Assembly: GCA_025766275.1 (NCBI GenBank)
Contig: JAFKAC010000169.1
Location: 1 to 64,000, forward strand
Reading direction: 5' to 3'
Source of the DNA: Lactarius indigo
Lineage: Eukaryota; Basidiomycota; Agaricomycetes; Russulales; Russulaceae
Length of the DNA stretch: 64,000 bases
Shown here: positions 34,817-46,500 of the stretch, piece after piece
How the letters are laid out: each line of letters begins with the position of its first letter
Position numbering within the stretch: position 1 is the stretch's first letter
Translations under genes and position numbers: made by a program
Notes under the pieces: model-generated
Seen by the model: the letters and a program-made list of their open reading frames with translations, nothing else
Told to the model about the DNA's origin: nothing
Databases searched by the model: none

Positions 34817-36651
34817 GAGCTGACAGGGAGGCCAATTCAATGTATAGTGTTCGTGATAGTGCTATGACAATCAAAGTCCTCGTTCGCCTTTACTACAAAG
34901 AAGCTTGCATAAATGTGCTGCTAGACAGCGGTGCAACCGACAACCTAATTGACCGAAATCTAATCCAAAAACTTGGGCTAGGAACCACTCCTTTAAAACC
35001 ACCCAGATTGGTTCGAAATGTAGATGGATCACTGAACAAAGATGGCACCATGATGGAAACATGCCAGCTATGGATAAAAAGAGGAGAAGAGGAAACTCCT
35101 TTCCAATTCTTCGTAACCAGCCTAGGAGAAGACAGAATGATCTTTGGATACCCCTGGTTTGAACATAAAAACCCAGACATAGACTGGAAGAAAAAAGAGC
35201 TGAAAGGAGAAGCAGTCACCATCCTGACAGGAGGGTACCACTTCCAAAAAAAGCGACACCAAGAGGCAAAAGTGGCAGCAACCAAAACAACCTTTGACCC
35301 AGTAAAAGAAACTGCAATCCCAGAAGAATACCAGTGCCACAACAAAGTATTCTCAGATGAAGAAGCACAGCACTTTCCCCCAGAGAGAGAAGAAGATCAT
35401 CCCATCACATTGCGTCCAGATGCGCCTAACAAGATCAATTGCAAAATCTACCCCTTGTGTTATGTTTCAATTGAGGACCCTTACTGTACTGGTTGCAACT
35501 ACGGCGGTAAGGTAGATTAGTTGCGGACTTACTTACGGTGATATGGTAGTGCAATAGGCGATTACGACTGATAGCTGACTGAGCGGTACCTGAATGACTC
35601 GATACTAGTACAGGTACTAGTAGTATTAGTTTTGCGATGTTTCTGCGATACGTTGGACGCTCACTTACTGTGACTCATAGCAGCGCTTGAAAGCCTGCTG
35701 GAATTGTATTTAAACTGGCTTGTGAAGACCAAGACACGCCATCTTGGTCTTCTTGAATCGTCACTTGTTTCCTTTCTAAAAACTCTTCAGTCTCTTCCCT
35801 ATCCCTTTCCAAACATCCCGTGTCCAACTTTGGATTGTGACAAGTACAAGCTAGCAGGACTTGCCGGTGTACCTCCGTGTATTCATTAAGGCAAGAACAC
35901 GGACCTTCGTGTCGTCGTGTCAGGATTATTGCTAAGTTGTTACCGCCGCACCGCGCTCAAGTCGAGCTAACGTCGTGACGACGTTACACCTTGACTCCAG
36001 AAGAAGACAAGGAGTTAAAGGCATATCTTGACGAAAACATAGCAAAAGGATACATCTATGAAGGAAGCTCCCCTTACGCTTCCTCTTTCTTCTTTAGAAA
36101 GAAAACAGATGGAGGATTGCGTCCCATCCTCAACTACAGACCCCTAAACACTTGGATGATAAAAGACACTTACCCACTACCTCTCATCTTCGACATTTTG
36201 ACCAACTTGAATGGGAAAACACTGTTCTCAAAGTTCGACATCAGATGGGGGTACCACAACATTCGCATAAAAGAAGAAGACCAATGGAAAGCAGCCTTCA
36301 AAACACCAAGGGGATTGTTCATCCCTTGAGTAATGACCTTTGGCCTCACAAATGCACCAGCCACCTTTGTAAGAACCATGAGCAGAATACTCCGACCACT
36401 CATGGACAAATACCCCAGAGAACTATTTGTGTATATGGACGATGTCCTGATAGCTACAGAAGAAGACACAGAGCGCCACAGACAAATTGTACATGAGTTC
36501 TTGGAAATCTGCGAAAAAGAGTCTTACTTCCTCAAAGCATCAAAATGTGTGTTTGAACAAAGAAAAATCCACTACCTAGGCATTGTCATCAACAGGTCCC
36601 AGATCAAAATTGACCCAAAGAAGGTAGAAGGACTAAAAGACTGGCCAAGAG
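34813..36651 (+). pseudogene. pol of Gypsy A (protease and partial RT)
   Basis: Aspartic protease motif LLDSGATDNLI near 34918, then the N-terminal RT region (SSPYASSFFFRKKTDGGLRP) and YMDDVLIATEED near 36434. The frame is split by a solo LTR (35458-35988) and carries a TGA at 36328 where B has CAA. It ends at the hAT junction. Confidence 0.85.
35458..35988. mobile_element. solo LTR in Gypsy A, TSD CCTTG
   Basis: A 531 bp insertion starting TGTTATGTTTCAATTG and ending GACGTTACA, absent from the aligned position in Gypsy B. It is flanked by the 5-bp repeat CCTTG (35453-35457 and 35989-35993). It is a different LTR family from Gypsy A/B. Confidence 0.88.
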
Positions 36652-37698
36652 TAGTGTTGCCATGGCTCGGCTCAAATCGGCTGAGCCAGCCAAGCTGAGC
36701 TGTTTTGAGCCGAGCCAAGCTGACACATCGGCTCATGACCAAAATTGGCTCAGCTTGGCTCACGAGCTGGCTGAGCTGGGCTGAGCCAGGCTCAATTGGG
36801 AATGATTAGATTGGGCAGGGCTCACCTGGCTCGTGAGTACGCGTGAGTGGGCAAGAACAGTTTCTGTCTGGCTGAGCCAGGAACGAGCTGACCAAAAATG
36901 GAAATATATTTGCTCAATATGTGTGTCCGCTGTCCGCTGAGGCTCTCAGAAGAAAACTGGGTAGGTTCTCTTTCTTGGCGTCTCCTCAGACGACCTTGCG
37001 CAAACTCTGACAAAAAATAAAAATAAAACATATGTATTGAAGTAGACTACATAGTACAGAGAATATATTTTATGTCTATCTACTGCCCGGGGAATCGAAA
37101 CTGCCTCGCCATCGTCGTCACTGTTGTCGTCACTGTTGTCGTCACGGTCGCCGCAGTCATTGTGGTGATCGCGGTCGTGGTCGCGGTTGCTGCAGTGGTG
37201 GTGGTGGTGGTCGCGGTCATCGTCGCGGTTGCCGCAGTCATCGTAGTCGCCGCGGTTGTGGTGGTGGTCGCCATGGTGGCCGCGGTCACTGCAGTGGTGG
37301 TGGTGGTCGTTGCGGTCATCATTGCAGTCGTTGTGGTTGTGGTGGTGGTTGCCATGGTGGTCACTGTGGTCACTGTGATGGTTGTGGTTGCCACAGTCAT
37401 GGTCGTGGTCGCTGTCATGGTGGTCGTCGCTGTGGTCGTTGCGGTCGCTGCGGTGGTGGTCGTGGTTGTGGCTTTGGTCGTGGTTGCGGTCGTGGTTGTG
37501 GTGATGGTGGTCACAGTCGTCGCACCACGGGGCTGGTGCCATCGCACTGTGGCTGCCTTGGGGGCTTGGGGGTTCGGGGTGACGTTGTCGCAGGGCAGGT
37601 CTTGCCGCTGCCTTGTTACCTGCAAGGGCGCGCGTGTGGGCGAGTCAGTGAGCCACGAAAAAAAAGAAATACATACCTGATAGCCAAGAGAGAGGGTG
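36652..37698 (+). other. left arm of the hAT element, non-coding
   Basis: Subterminal GGCTGAGC-type repeats (36652-36890) are followed by unique sequence, then an imperfect triplet/minisatellite block (37095-37535). There is no credible gene here. The final GGGTG (37694-37698) is the target duplication of Gypsy B. Confidence 0.7.
37095..37535 (+). repeat. imperfect GTN/GTGGTCGCG-type minisatellite
   Basis: Runs of GTGGTGGTCGCGGTCATCG-like units with many substitutions. Frames on both strands are open and give low-complexity valine/alanine/threonine or histidine/aspartate-rich peptides, which I treat as artefacts. Confidence 0.8.
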
Positions 37699-38277
37699 TG
37701 TTATGATCCGACGCTTCGGACCTAAGTCACAGTATGTCTCCACCCTGCCTTTCCCCTTCTGTACTATACCTTGTTACCAAAGGAGCTACTGTTACTAGTG
37801 GCGCTGTTTCTTTGATCCGAACTTCTGTTTACTCCGTTTAGTCTCTTTGATATTGTGTGGACTTGTGTTCATGTTGTTTGGAACCCTGTCCTATATAAAC
37901 CTGTACCATAGACCGTAGGAAGCCAGACTTGGCTTCGTTTGCAATCTAGCAACCTCACCTCCGTACTTTGGTGTGACCTTGTCTTATCCCTCTCTTCTTG
38001 TGCACCCCCTACCTCAGTCCCTAACCAGGACACTTCGAAGTCTTTGCAGTTGAACTATATCAACGCGTTACACCTGTTATACTCTGTGCACTAGCAAGAT
38101 CAAGTGTAGAGAAGTGTTAGACACTTCGGACGAGGAGTCCTACATTACAGAGTAGTGCTGCACCTTGTGCCACACTTTTATCACTCGTATTTCATAGCAA
38201 TAAGACAACAGAGGTCTTTGCTTGATACTTGTGTGATTCAGAGCCTCTAAAACCCACGCCCCTGCTAGGGCGTAACA
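37699..38277 (+). repeat. 5' LTR of Gypsy B
   Basis: TGTTATGATCC...GGGCGTAACA, 579 bp. A TATATAAACCTG motif near 37891 is a plausible TATA box for the element's transcript. Confidence 0.92.
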
Positions 38278-38485
38278 TAAGCCAAGTCTACAACTCCCAA
38301 CACACCCAAGACACTACTGCCACACAGCAGAGTGGGCGACAATCCAAGAGGACGCATCAGCCAACAACCAGACACTCCCCAGAACCTAGAAACAACGGCA
38401 TAGCCGGGCGACGGATCCTCCTTGACACAAGAGGCCGCTTCAGCCATCCCCTTACACAAATCAGCACCCAAGACAGACCACAATC

Positions 38486-40177
38486 GTGGCTAGCATCAGT
38501 GTCACCTTTGAATCAGACAACGATTGGACCCCAGTCACAACCAGAACACAAGACGACCTCCCACACCACGTTAAAAGCAGTCAACTAGGAAAAGGAGCTC
38601 GCTGGGCCACAACATCAGGCAGACCACCTTGTTACAAGTGCCTCATCAAAGGCGAACTCAGACCAGTGGAATTCATCAACAACAACTGGTACATCCTCCG
38701 ATACTTTCAGAACACATACCACACCAGAGCCATAAACATCACACCACACAGATTTGCTGAAGGACTAGGCTGGTGGAACGAAGAGGACGAACAGAACCCA
38801 GAAACGCCCACACAACAATCATCCTCAGCACCAAGAAACACTAGGGGAACATACGGACTACAACAAGACTCATCAGAAGAAGAACCCAGCTCAGACAAAG
38901 CGGAATCACACTCAGAACTATCCCACTCCTCAGAACACCGCCTAGACATCACAGTACCCACACAAGCTTCGTCACAAGCCAGCCCCACTATCCCTATCTG
39001 GATAGAACCATCCCCAGCAGAAGAAGGATTCCCAGCCCCACTACCACCAATCAGATTGCCCTCCCCAGTCGAACCACCCCAGATCCCCATCACACCACAG
39101 CCAACACTTATCATGTCAGCCATAAATGCCACAGGCACTGGCACAGGTACCGGCTCAAGCACCGGGACAGGAGGAACACCAACAACGAGCTCAGGAGGAC
39201 TCAAAGGAGCACCTCCTACTCCGTTCACCGGAGATAGAACAGAGAGTGGTCAGTTCAAAAGAGAACTACTACGATACATCAAGTTAAATAGCGAGAATGA
39301 ACTCATCAAAGAACCTTATGCACGAGTACTATTCGCCCTTACAATGTTCAAAGGACCTGGTGTACAGCTGTGGGTCAACCAAACCGAAGATGACATGGAA
39401 GCGGCACTAGCAGACCCCACCAAAGCCCTCACCAAAAACAGCAAAGATCTTTGGGACGGTTTTCTCGACACCTTCGACAGAGACTGGACCGACACTCTAA
39501 ACAAAGAAAGAGCCTACCAGAAGCTCATCAGTCTGACAATGCAGGGTGGAGCATTGGACAGTTACATCCTCGACTTCGAACACCTTGCAGGAATAGCAGG
39601 ATGGGCAAGAGATGCCCCTGGAATGGTGGAATTCTTTAAAAGAGGACTACCCACAGGACTGTATCGTGCTTGCCTTATGCGAACCACCATCCCAAACACC
39701 ATGGACGAGTGGCAAACCGCTGCCAGAGCAGAACACCAACGCTGGAAGCTGCTAAAAGCCAGACCGGGGAATAGAAACCCAGGGCCAACCCAGAATGTCC
39801 ACCAAGGACGACCAAAGCGAGACCCAAACGCGATGGATGTAGATGCCACCACTTCCACCCCCTTTAAGAAGCTTACTGAAGAAGAAAAGAAAGCCCTCAT
39901 GAAAGAAGGACGCTGCTTCAAATGTAGACAGCAAGGACACATGGCTAGAAACTGTCAACGACAAAACACCACCAACCAAACCAAAGCCAGAGCCACAGAC
40001 ACCCAAGAAGTGGACACTGCACCCCCATACACCCCAGAAGCAAGCACCTCATCGGTGGCTGCTACCACAACTGAAGATAAAGTCCAACAAGCCCATGCAC
40101 TCGTCCAAGGCATGACTGAGGATGAAAAGAGACGCTACTATGCCTTAGATCAGGATTTTTGCGATGCCGACCTGTGA
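38486..40177 (+). CDS. Gypsy B gag-like polyprotein
   Basis: Open frame of 563 codons. The conserved part from the first in-frame ATG (39113, MSAINATG) contains the capsid region (PPTPFTGDRTESGQFKRELL, YILDFEHLAGIAGWARD) and a CCHC zinc knuckle (CFKCRQQGHMARNC) near codon 475. The open stretch before 39113 also looks coding (CYKCLIKGELRPVEFINNNW) but has no ATG, so translation must start at a non-AUG codon such as GTG 38486, be spliced, or begin at 39113. The frame overlaps the pol frame by 19 nt (pol is one base back, -1), so pol expression would need a frameshift or a separate start. Confidence 0.8.
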   Translation: MASISVTFESDNDWTPVTTRTQDDLPHHVKSSQLGKGARWATTSGRPPCYKCLIKGELRPVEFINNNWYILRYFQNTYHTRAINITPHRFAEGLGWWNEEDEQNPETPTQQSSSAPRNTRGTYGLQQDSSEEEPSSDKAESHSELSHSSEHRLDITVPTQASSQASPTIPIWIEPSPAEEGFPAPLPPIRLPSPVEPPQIPITPQPTLIMSAINATGTGTGTGSSTGTGGTPTTSSGGLKGAPPTPFTGDRTESGQFKRELLRYIKLNSENELIKEPYARVLFALTMFKGPGVQLWVNQTEDDMEAALADPTKALTKNSKDLWDGFLDTFDRDWTDTLNKERAYQKLISLTMQGGALDSYILDFEHLAGIAGWARDAPGMVEFFKRGLPTGLYRACLMRTTIPNTMDEWQTAARAEHQRWKLLKARPGNRNPGPTQNVHQGRPKRDPNAMDVDATTSTPFKKLTEEEKKALMKEGRCFKCRQQGHMARNCQRQNTTNQTKARATDTQEVDTAPPYTPEASTSSVAATTTEDKVQQAHALVQGMTEDEKRRYYALDQDFCDADL

Positions 40178-42154
40178 GAGCTGACAGGGAGGCCAATTCA
40201 ATGTATAGTGTTCGCGATAGTGCTATGACAATCAAAGTCCTCGTTCGCCTTTACTACAAAGAAGCTCGCATAAATGTGCTGCTGGACAGCGGTGCAACAG
40301 ACAACCTAATCGACCGAAACCTGATCCAAAAACTTGGACTAGGAACCACTCCTCTGAAACCACCCAGATTGGTCTGGAATGTAGATGGATCGCTAAACAA
40401 AGATGGCACCATGACAGAAACATGCCAGCTATGGATAAAAAGAGGAGAAGAAGAAACTCCCTTCCAGTTTTTCGTAACCAGCCTAGGGGAAGACAGAATG
40501 ATCTTTGGATATCCCTGGTTCGAACACGAAAACCCAGACATAGACTGGAAGAAACAAGAGCTGAAAGGAGAAGCAGTCACCATCCTGACAGGAGGGTACT
40601 GCTTCCGAAGAAAGCGACACCAAGAAGCGAAAGCGGCAGCAACCAAAACAACCTTTGACCCAGTAAAAGAAACCGCAATCCCAGAAGAATACCAGCGCCA
40701 CAACAAAGTATTCTCAGACGAAGAAGCACAGCGCTTTCCCCCAGAAAGAGAAGAAGACCATCCTATCACATTGCGACCAGATGCACCCAACAAGATCAAT
40801 TGCAAAATCTACCCCTTGACTCCAGAAGAAGACAAGGAGTTGAAGGCATATCTCGACGAAAACATAGCAAAAGGATACATCTATGAAGGAAGCTCCCCCT
40901 ACGCTTCCTCCTTCTTCTTCAGAAAGAAAACAGACGGAGGGTTGCGCCCTATCCTGGACTACAGACCCCTAAATACCTGGACAATAAAAGACACTTACCC
41001 ACTACCTCTCATCTCCGACATCTTGACCAACTTAAATGGGAAAACACTGTTCTCAAAGTTCGATATCAGATGGGGGTACCATAACATCCGCATAAAAGAG
41101 GAAGATCAGTGGAAGGCAGCCTTCAAGACACCAAGGGGGCTGTTCATCCCTCAAGTCATGACCTTCGGCCTCACAAATGCACCAGCCACCTTTGCAAGAA
41201 CCATGAGCAGAATACTTCAACCGCTTATGGACAAATACCCGAGAGAGCTATTTGTGTACATGGACGATGTCCTGATAGCCACAGAAGAAGATACAGAACG
41301 CCACAGACAAATTGTACACGAATTCTTGGAAATCTGTGAAAAGGAATCTTATTTCCTTAAAGCGTTGAAATGCGTGTTCGAACAAAGAAAGATCCACTAC
41401 CTAGGCATTGTCATCGATGGGTCTCAAATCAAAATCGACCCAAAGAAAGTAGAAGGACTAAAAGACTGGCCAAGAGACATCAAGTCAGTCAAACAAGCAA
41501 GAAGCGTGTTGGGGACACTAAGTTATCAGCGACCCTTCATCCCCAACTTCGCTCACTTAGCAAGACCCATCACGGACACAATAAAGACGTCAGAAGGACC
41601 CTTCAGATGGACAAAGGAAGCAGCAGAAGCCTTAGAAGCTCTCATCACGCTTGTGTGCAAAGACCCCATCTTATGCCAACCAGATATGGACAAACCTTTT
41701 GAACTAGAAGTAGATGCCTCCGCTTTCGCCACAGGGGCAATCTTAACACAAAGGGACAGCCGAAACAAACCACAAGCTGTGGGATACTTCTCCAAATCAT
41801 TTTCAGAAGTGGAGCGCAACTATGACATCCATGACAGGGAACTCCTGGCAGTAATCAGAGGACTAGAACACTGGAGACACCTTCTTTTAGGGTCCCCCCA
41901 CGAAATCACAGTGTTTACCGACCACAAAAACCTAGAATATTATCGCCACCCTCGACAAATCAATAGGAGAGTGGCGCGCTACATCCCCAGACTTGCAGAC
42001 TATCACATCAAACTTCACCACAAACCCGGACCCCAAAACCATGCTGATGCCCTGTCAAGACGCCCTGACCACGACACCGGAGCAGGGGATAACACCGATG
42101 TAGTGGTCCTGACCCCAACCATCTTCACAAACTCCGCTCTCTCCATAAGAATAG

Positions 42155-42762
42155 TGTTGATAAGTAGCCCGCGCGCACTTAGCGGCTCTAAAGGACTTGC
42201 AGATATGGACTGCTTTAGATAAGATATATTGAACCTGTAGATTAGATTATATGATCTGTACAATCTCGGACTTCTTAGCTTATCTATGACATCATGTACA
42301 ATGACATCATGTAGAACACTCTGGACATTTCATTGTACTCTTCCCTTTGTTCTCTTTGTGGCGTTATCTTTATTATGATGTCATTATGATATCACTTACT
42401 TCTAGACTCTCTTTGTACTTTCTGTCCTTATTCTCAGAACGTCCACTCCTTTGTCCGTTTGTAGAACAATAACTGTCTTGTAGTACGTGACTAGTGTTAC
42501 ATCCCTTGTATAGTGTCACTCCCAGAAAGTGTATAAGTAGAGTAGCATGTACGCTCCTGGTCCACATCAGTTCTCACTGTTTGTGTGCCAGGTAAGCTTC
42601 CTTCTCTCCAATGTATAACATCAGTTCTCACTGTTTGTGTGCCAGACTCCCTTTGCTTTACTTGCAAGATCCCTGTCTCACCTCTGCTTCCAGCACTCCA
42701 GCATATCTCACCACAGTCTATCTTGTCTCTGTGAGTATGCCCTCTGTGTTTGCTGTTCATCA
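42155..42762 (+). repeat. 5' LTR of the Copia element
   Basis: 608 bp. It contains two direct copies of CATCAGTTCTCACTGTTTG (near 42565 and 42619) and a TATAAGTAGAGTAGCATG motif near 42532 that may serve as the promoter. Confidence 0.92.
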
Positions 42763-43543
42763 GGTTATGGGCCCTGGTGCCCTAGCCACTCCACTTGGCT
42801 GGTCACTGTCTTCCTAGGAGGACACACCAGGCTAAAGTCTGTCTGGGGCCTCACCAGCCTTGCCCAAGGCAGAGGACAGTGGGGCGCCACTTGTCTCTGC
42901 TAAGGAACCTCCTGTGTATGTACTGCCCAGTAGTCCTACTTTCACCCCTACTGTTTTCCTAGCCCCTGCGCTATGCGCAAGGAGACTGGGTCTGGTAGCC
43001 CCTTAACTTCAAAATATCCAGGCGTGCATGGCCCACTGGGCTGTGTATTGTGGAGCTTAGCGCCAGCTGTCTCTGGTGCTCCACACTGGGCGCAGGATCT
43101 CCTCACCATGGGAGTGTAAAACCTGGTTCAGGCTCTGGGGGGTGTTCACCATTATGGTGTTCTGCAACCAGATACCTGCCTTGTAGCGGCAATGGGAAAG
43201 GACTCAGTAAAGCCACTTGTGGCGATGAGGCAACCAACAGGCCGAGAAGGCTGAGGTAGACAGCCTTGGGCTCTGAAAGCAATCCCTTCATCTTCCCCCT
43301 GACGCAAACCATTTGAGCTGTGTCCTAGACACATCCTGGCTGGCAGCTAGCTCATGGTATGGCAAAGGGACCCTCCCAACCTGGGCCTAGCCCTTGTATC
43401 ACTGGCATACCATCAGGAGGCAGGACGCGTTAGCGTTCTGGCCTTACAGAATCACAGACAGGAGTGGTATCCCCCTCTATCTTTGTCTTGCAACTATGAA
43501 GCACTGTCGCTGACTGCTCCTCGGCGACAGATAAATCATCCCA

Positions 43544-46500
43544 ATGTCTGGTTCATCATCCACCCCTGCTGCTGGTGCTGGTGCTCCTCCCAGCCCCACC
43601 GGTGGCTCTGCAGGAGGCTCACTCCCTCCTCCTTCTGGGTCCACACCCTCCACACGTCTCTCTCAGGCCCACAGTGCCAACTTCGGCATGCCATCTGGCA
43701 TCCACCTCACTCAGTTTGACGGCACTGGCTGGAACGAATGGTCTGGGACCATTGAGGCTATCCTCACACTGCATGAGGCTGAAGATGTGTTCACCTTGGA
43801 CACACCCCCATCTGGCATCACTACCGATGAGTGGGACTCAGTCCAGCGTCGCTCCAAGGCGTACCTCCGCCTTTACTTAAAGCCAGATGTCTACTCCCTT
43901 GTAGCGGACAATATTGTCTATGCCACTTTCAAGGCGAAGTGGGACAAACTGAGAGACGTATACGCTGGTGCTTCGGGCAGCACCACCATCTTTAACTTGT
44001 GGATCCAGTTAACACAAGCCCGCCTCGACGACTCCGCACCCATGGCCGCTCAGCTGGCCAAGCTCAATGAGCTAAGGGTTGCCCTTTCCAACGCGCAGAT
44101 GGGTGTCTCTGACGTCCAATACTGCCTCATTCTCCTCCACGCGCTGCCGCCCTCTTATGAGGTGTTGGCCTCAACCATCCTTGCCAGTGGGGCCCCCTCC
44201 GCACTCAAGCACGCTGAAATAATTGCGCGCATAGTGTCGGAAGAAGCTCGCCGCGCCGGGCCCTCTGGCTCTTCCCTCAACAAGGTGGCCCCCGTCAAGT
44301 CGACGGGCAAAAAGGGCAAGAAGGACCACTCTGGTCTGACTTGCCACTATTGCAACAAAAAGGGCCACATCAAGCCTGACTGCAGGAAGAAAAAGAAGGA
44401 TGAGGCTGACGCAAAGGAGAAGGAGAAGGCAGGCAACAAGGCCGCAAACAGTCATATTCTTGTACCTACCACCGCCTCCATTAAGGAGGTCGAAGAGCCC
44501 GCCATAGACTGGGCTTCTCAATCTATTTCTGTTGCCTTGTATGCTGCCTCGCGTGTGCGTTGGATGATGGACAGTGGTGCTACGCACCACATTACACCAC
44601 ATCGGTCTGACTTCAAGGACTACACCCCAACTAAAGGCACTGTACGCCTGGGTGACAAGTCCACCATAGACCAAGTGGGTGTCGGGTCTGTCGTCTTTAC
44701 TACGAGCCAGGGTATCTCTATCACCCTCAGTAATGTGCTACACCTACCACAGGTGAAGACGCGCTTCTTGTCGACACACGCCCTAACACAAAAAGGTGCT
44801 GAGATTGCCTTTGATAGTGGCTCATTTAAAATATCTATCAATCAAAAGTGTGTGGCCAAAGGCTACCTTGAGGACAACCTTTACTGGTTGGACGCAGCCA
44901 GCGTCGGCCTCAACACCCACACAAAATCAAGTGCTGCCACACTTGATATCTGGCATCAACGCATGGGACACATCTCCTCTGCGGCGCTGAAGGCGCATGG
45001 TCCCTCTGCCACTACTGGCATGGACATAGATAGCTCTACCACGGCCCACACAGTCTGCCGTGGGTGCGAAATGGGCAAGTCCACTCGCCAACCCTTTTCT
45101 GCGTCCTCCAACAAAAGGACAACTCGTCAATTTGAGATTGTGCACAGTGACCTCGCCGGTCCTATGCAGACTCAGTCCTTACAAGGCTCGACCTACACTG
45201 CCACCTTCATAGATGACCACACTAAGTTCACTGTGGTACACTTCCTTAAGTCGAAGGACCAGTTTGCTAAGTCGCTGCAGATGTATTTGGCCTGGGGTGA
45301 AACCCAGTCTGGCCATAAACTGCGCGCTCTGCACTCTGACCGCGGTGGCGAATACATGTCGAGTGTCACGCAGGACATTCTTAAGCAGAAAGGGATAGAG
45401 CATCACCTCACGATGCCGGGTTCACCACAGTCCAACGGGAAGGCCGAGCGGTTTAACCGCACCATTATGGATAAGGCAATGTCCATGCTCCACACAGCTG
45501 GCATGTCTAAAGGCTTCTGGGAGCATGCGGTGTGCGCAGCTGTGCACATCTATAACCGCTCTCCAGTCTGTGGGCTTAAGTGGCGCACTCCTTATGAGCT
45601 CTGGCACTCTGGCAAAGTGCCCGATGTCTCACATCTTCGCGTCTTTGGATGCAAGGGGTACATGCATGTACCCGCTGATAAGCGTCGCAAATTGGATGCG
45701 AAGGCCATTGAGGTCACGCTTATCGGGTTTGAGCCCGAATCTAAGGGCTATAAGCTCTGGGACCGCTCAACCCGCTCCGTCCGAGTGTCCAGGGATGTGA
45801 CATTCGACGAGAGTAGCTTCCCGTCCCTCCAGGGTGTTGAGACACACCCCACACCTTCACCACCAGTCGTGCCTAGCACAACAGTGACTGCCGTGCCTCA
45901 CCCGCCGGCGTTACCACCAATGCGAGCCCCCTCCCCTGCACATTCCAGTAGTAGTGAGGAGGAGGACGTTGAAAAGCTCCTAGACCCCCCACAAGTCCAA
46001 CCACGCCCCACCACTCCACCACCTGCTCTGCCAGCTCCGCCCACCACACCAAAGCGTGAGCAAGTCACTCCCACTTCACCCCCGCCGCGTCCTAGTGCAA
46101 CGCGCATTATGCGCCATGTCCCTCCTCCCTCACCAGAAATGCCTGGGGGATTTGAGGATCGTGCACAGCGTAGTCAGCTGTTGCGCGAGATGGACAATGC
46201 ACCAAGACGCAGTGCTCGTGCCCCTGTCCCTAACCCGCGTTACTTCAATGCGGACAATGCGGCATGGCGCGGTAGGCGTCTGGGGTATGCGGAGTTACTG
46301 GCTGCTGCCTTTGTGGGCCGAGACCCTGCAACTTATGCAGAGGCCATGCGGTCTGCAGCTGCAGATGAGTGGACTAAGGCGTGTCAGTATGAAATGGACG
46401 CCCTAGCTAAGAATGGGACTTGGGAGTTAGTGGATCTCCCGCCTAATCGCAAGGCAGTAAAATCCAAATGGGTCTTTAAGCTCAAAGCGGATGGCCGCTA

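Larger units (their letters stand above)
32323..36651 (+). mobile_element. Gypsy element A, decayed and truncated
   Basis: LTR retrotransposon with a 5' LTR (32323-32916), a gag-like frame with several TGA stops, protease and the first part of reverse transcriptase. It is the same family as Gypsy B, clearly diverged from it, and is interrupted by a solo LTR at 35458-35988. It ends abruptly at 36651 where the hAT inverted repeat begins, inside the reverse transcriptase region. No 3' LTR is present in the window. Confidence 0.85.

Noticed and set aside
37072..37680. About 200-codon valine-rich and His/Asp-rich frames on both strands
   Set aside because: Low-complexity triplet-like minisatellite; both strands open, no domain, located in the non-coding left arm of the hAT element.
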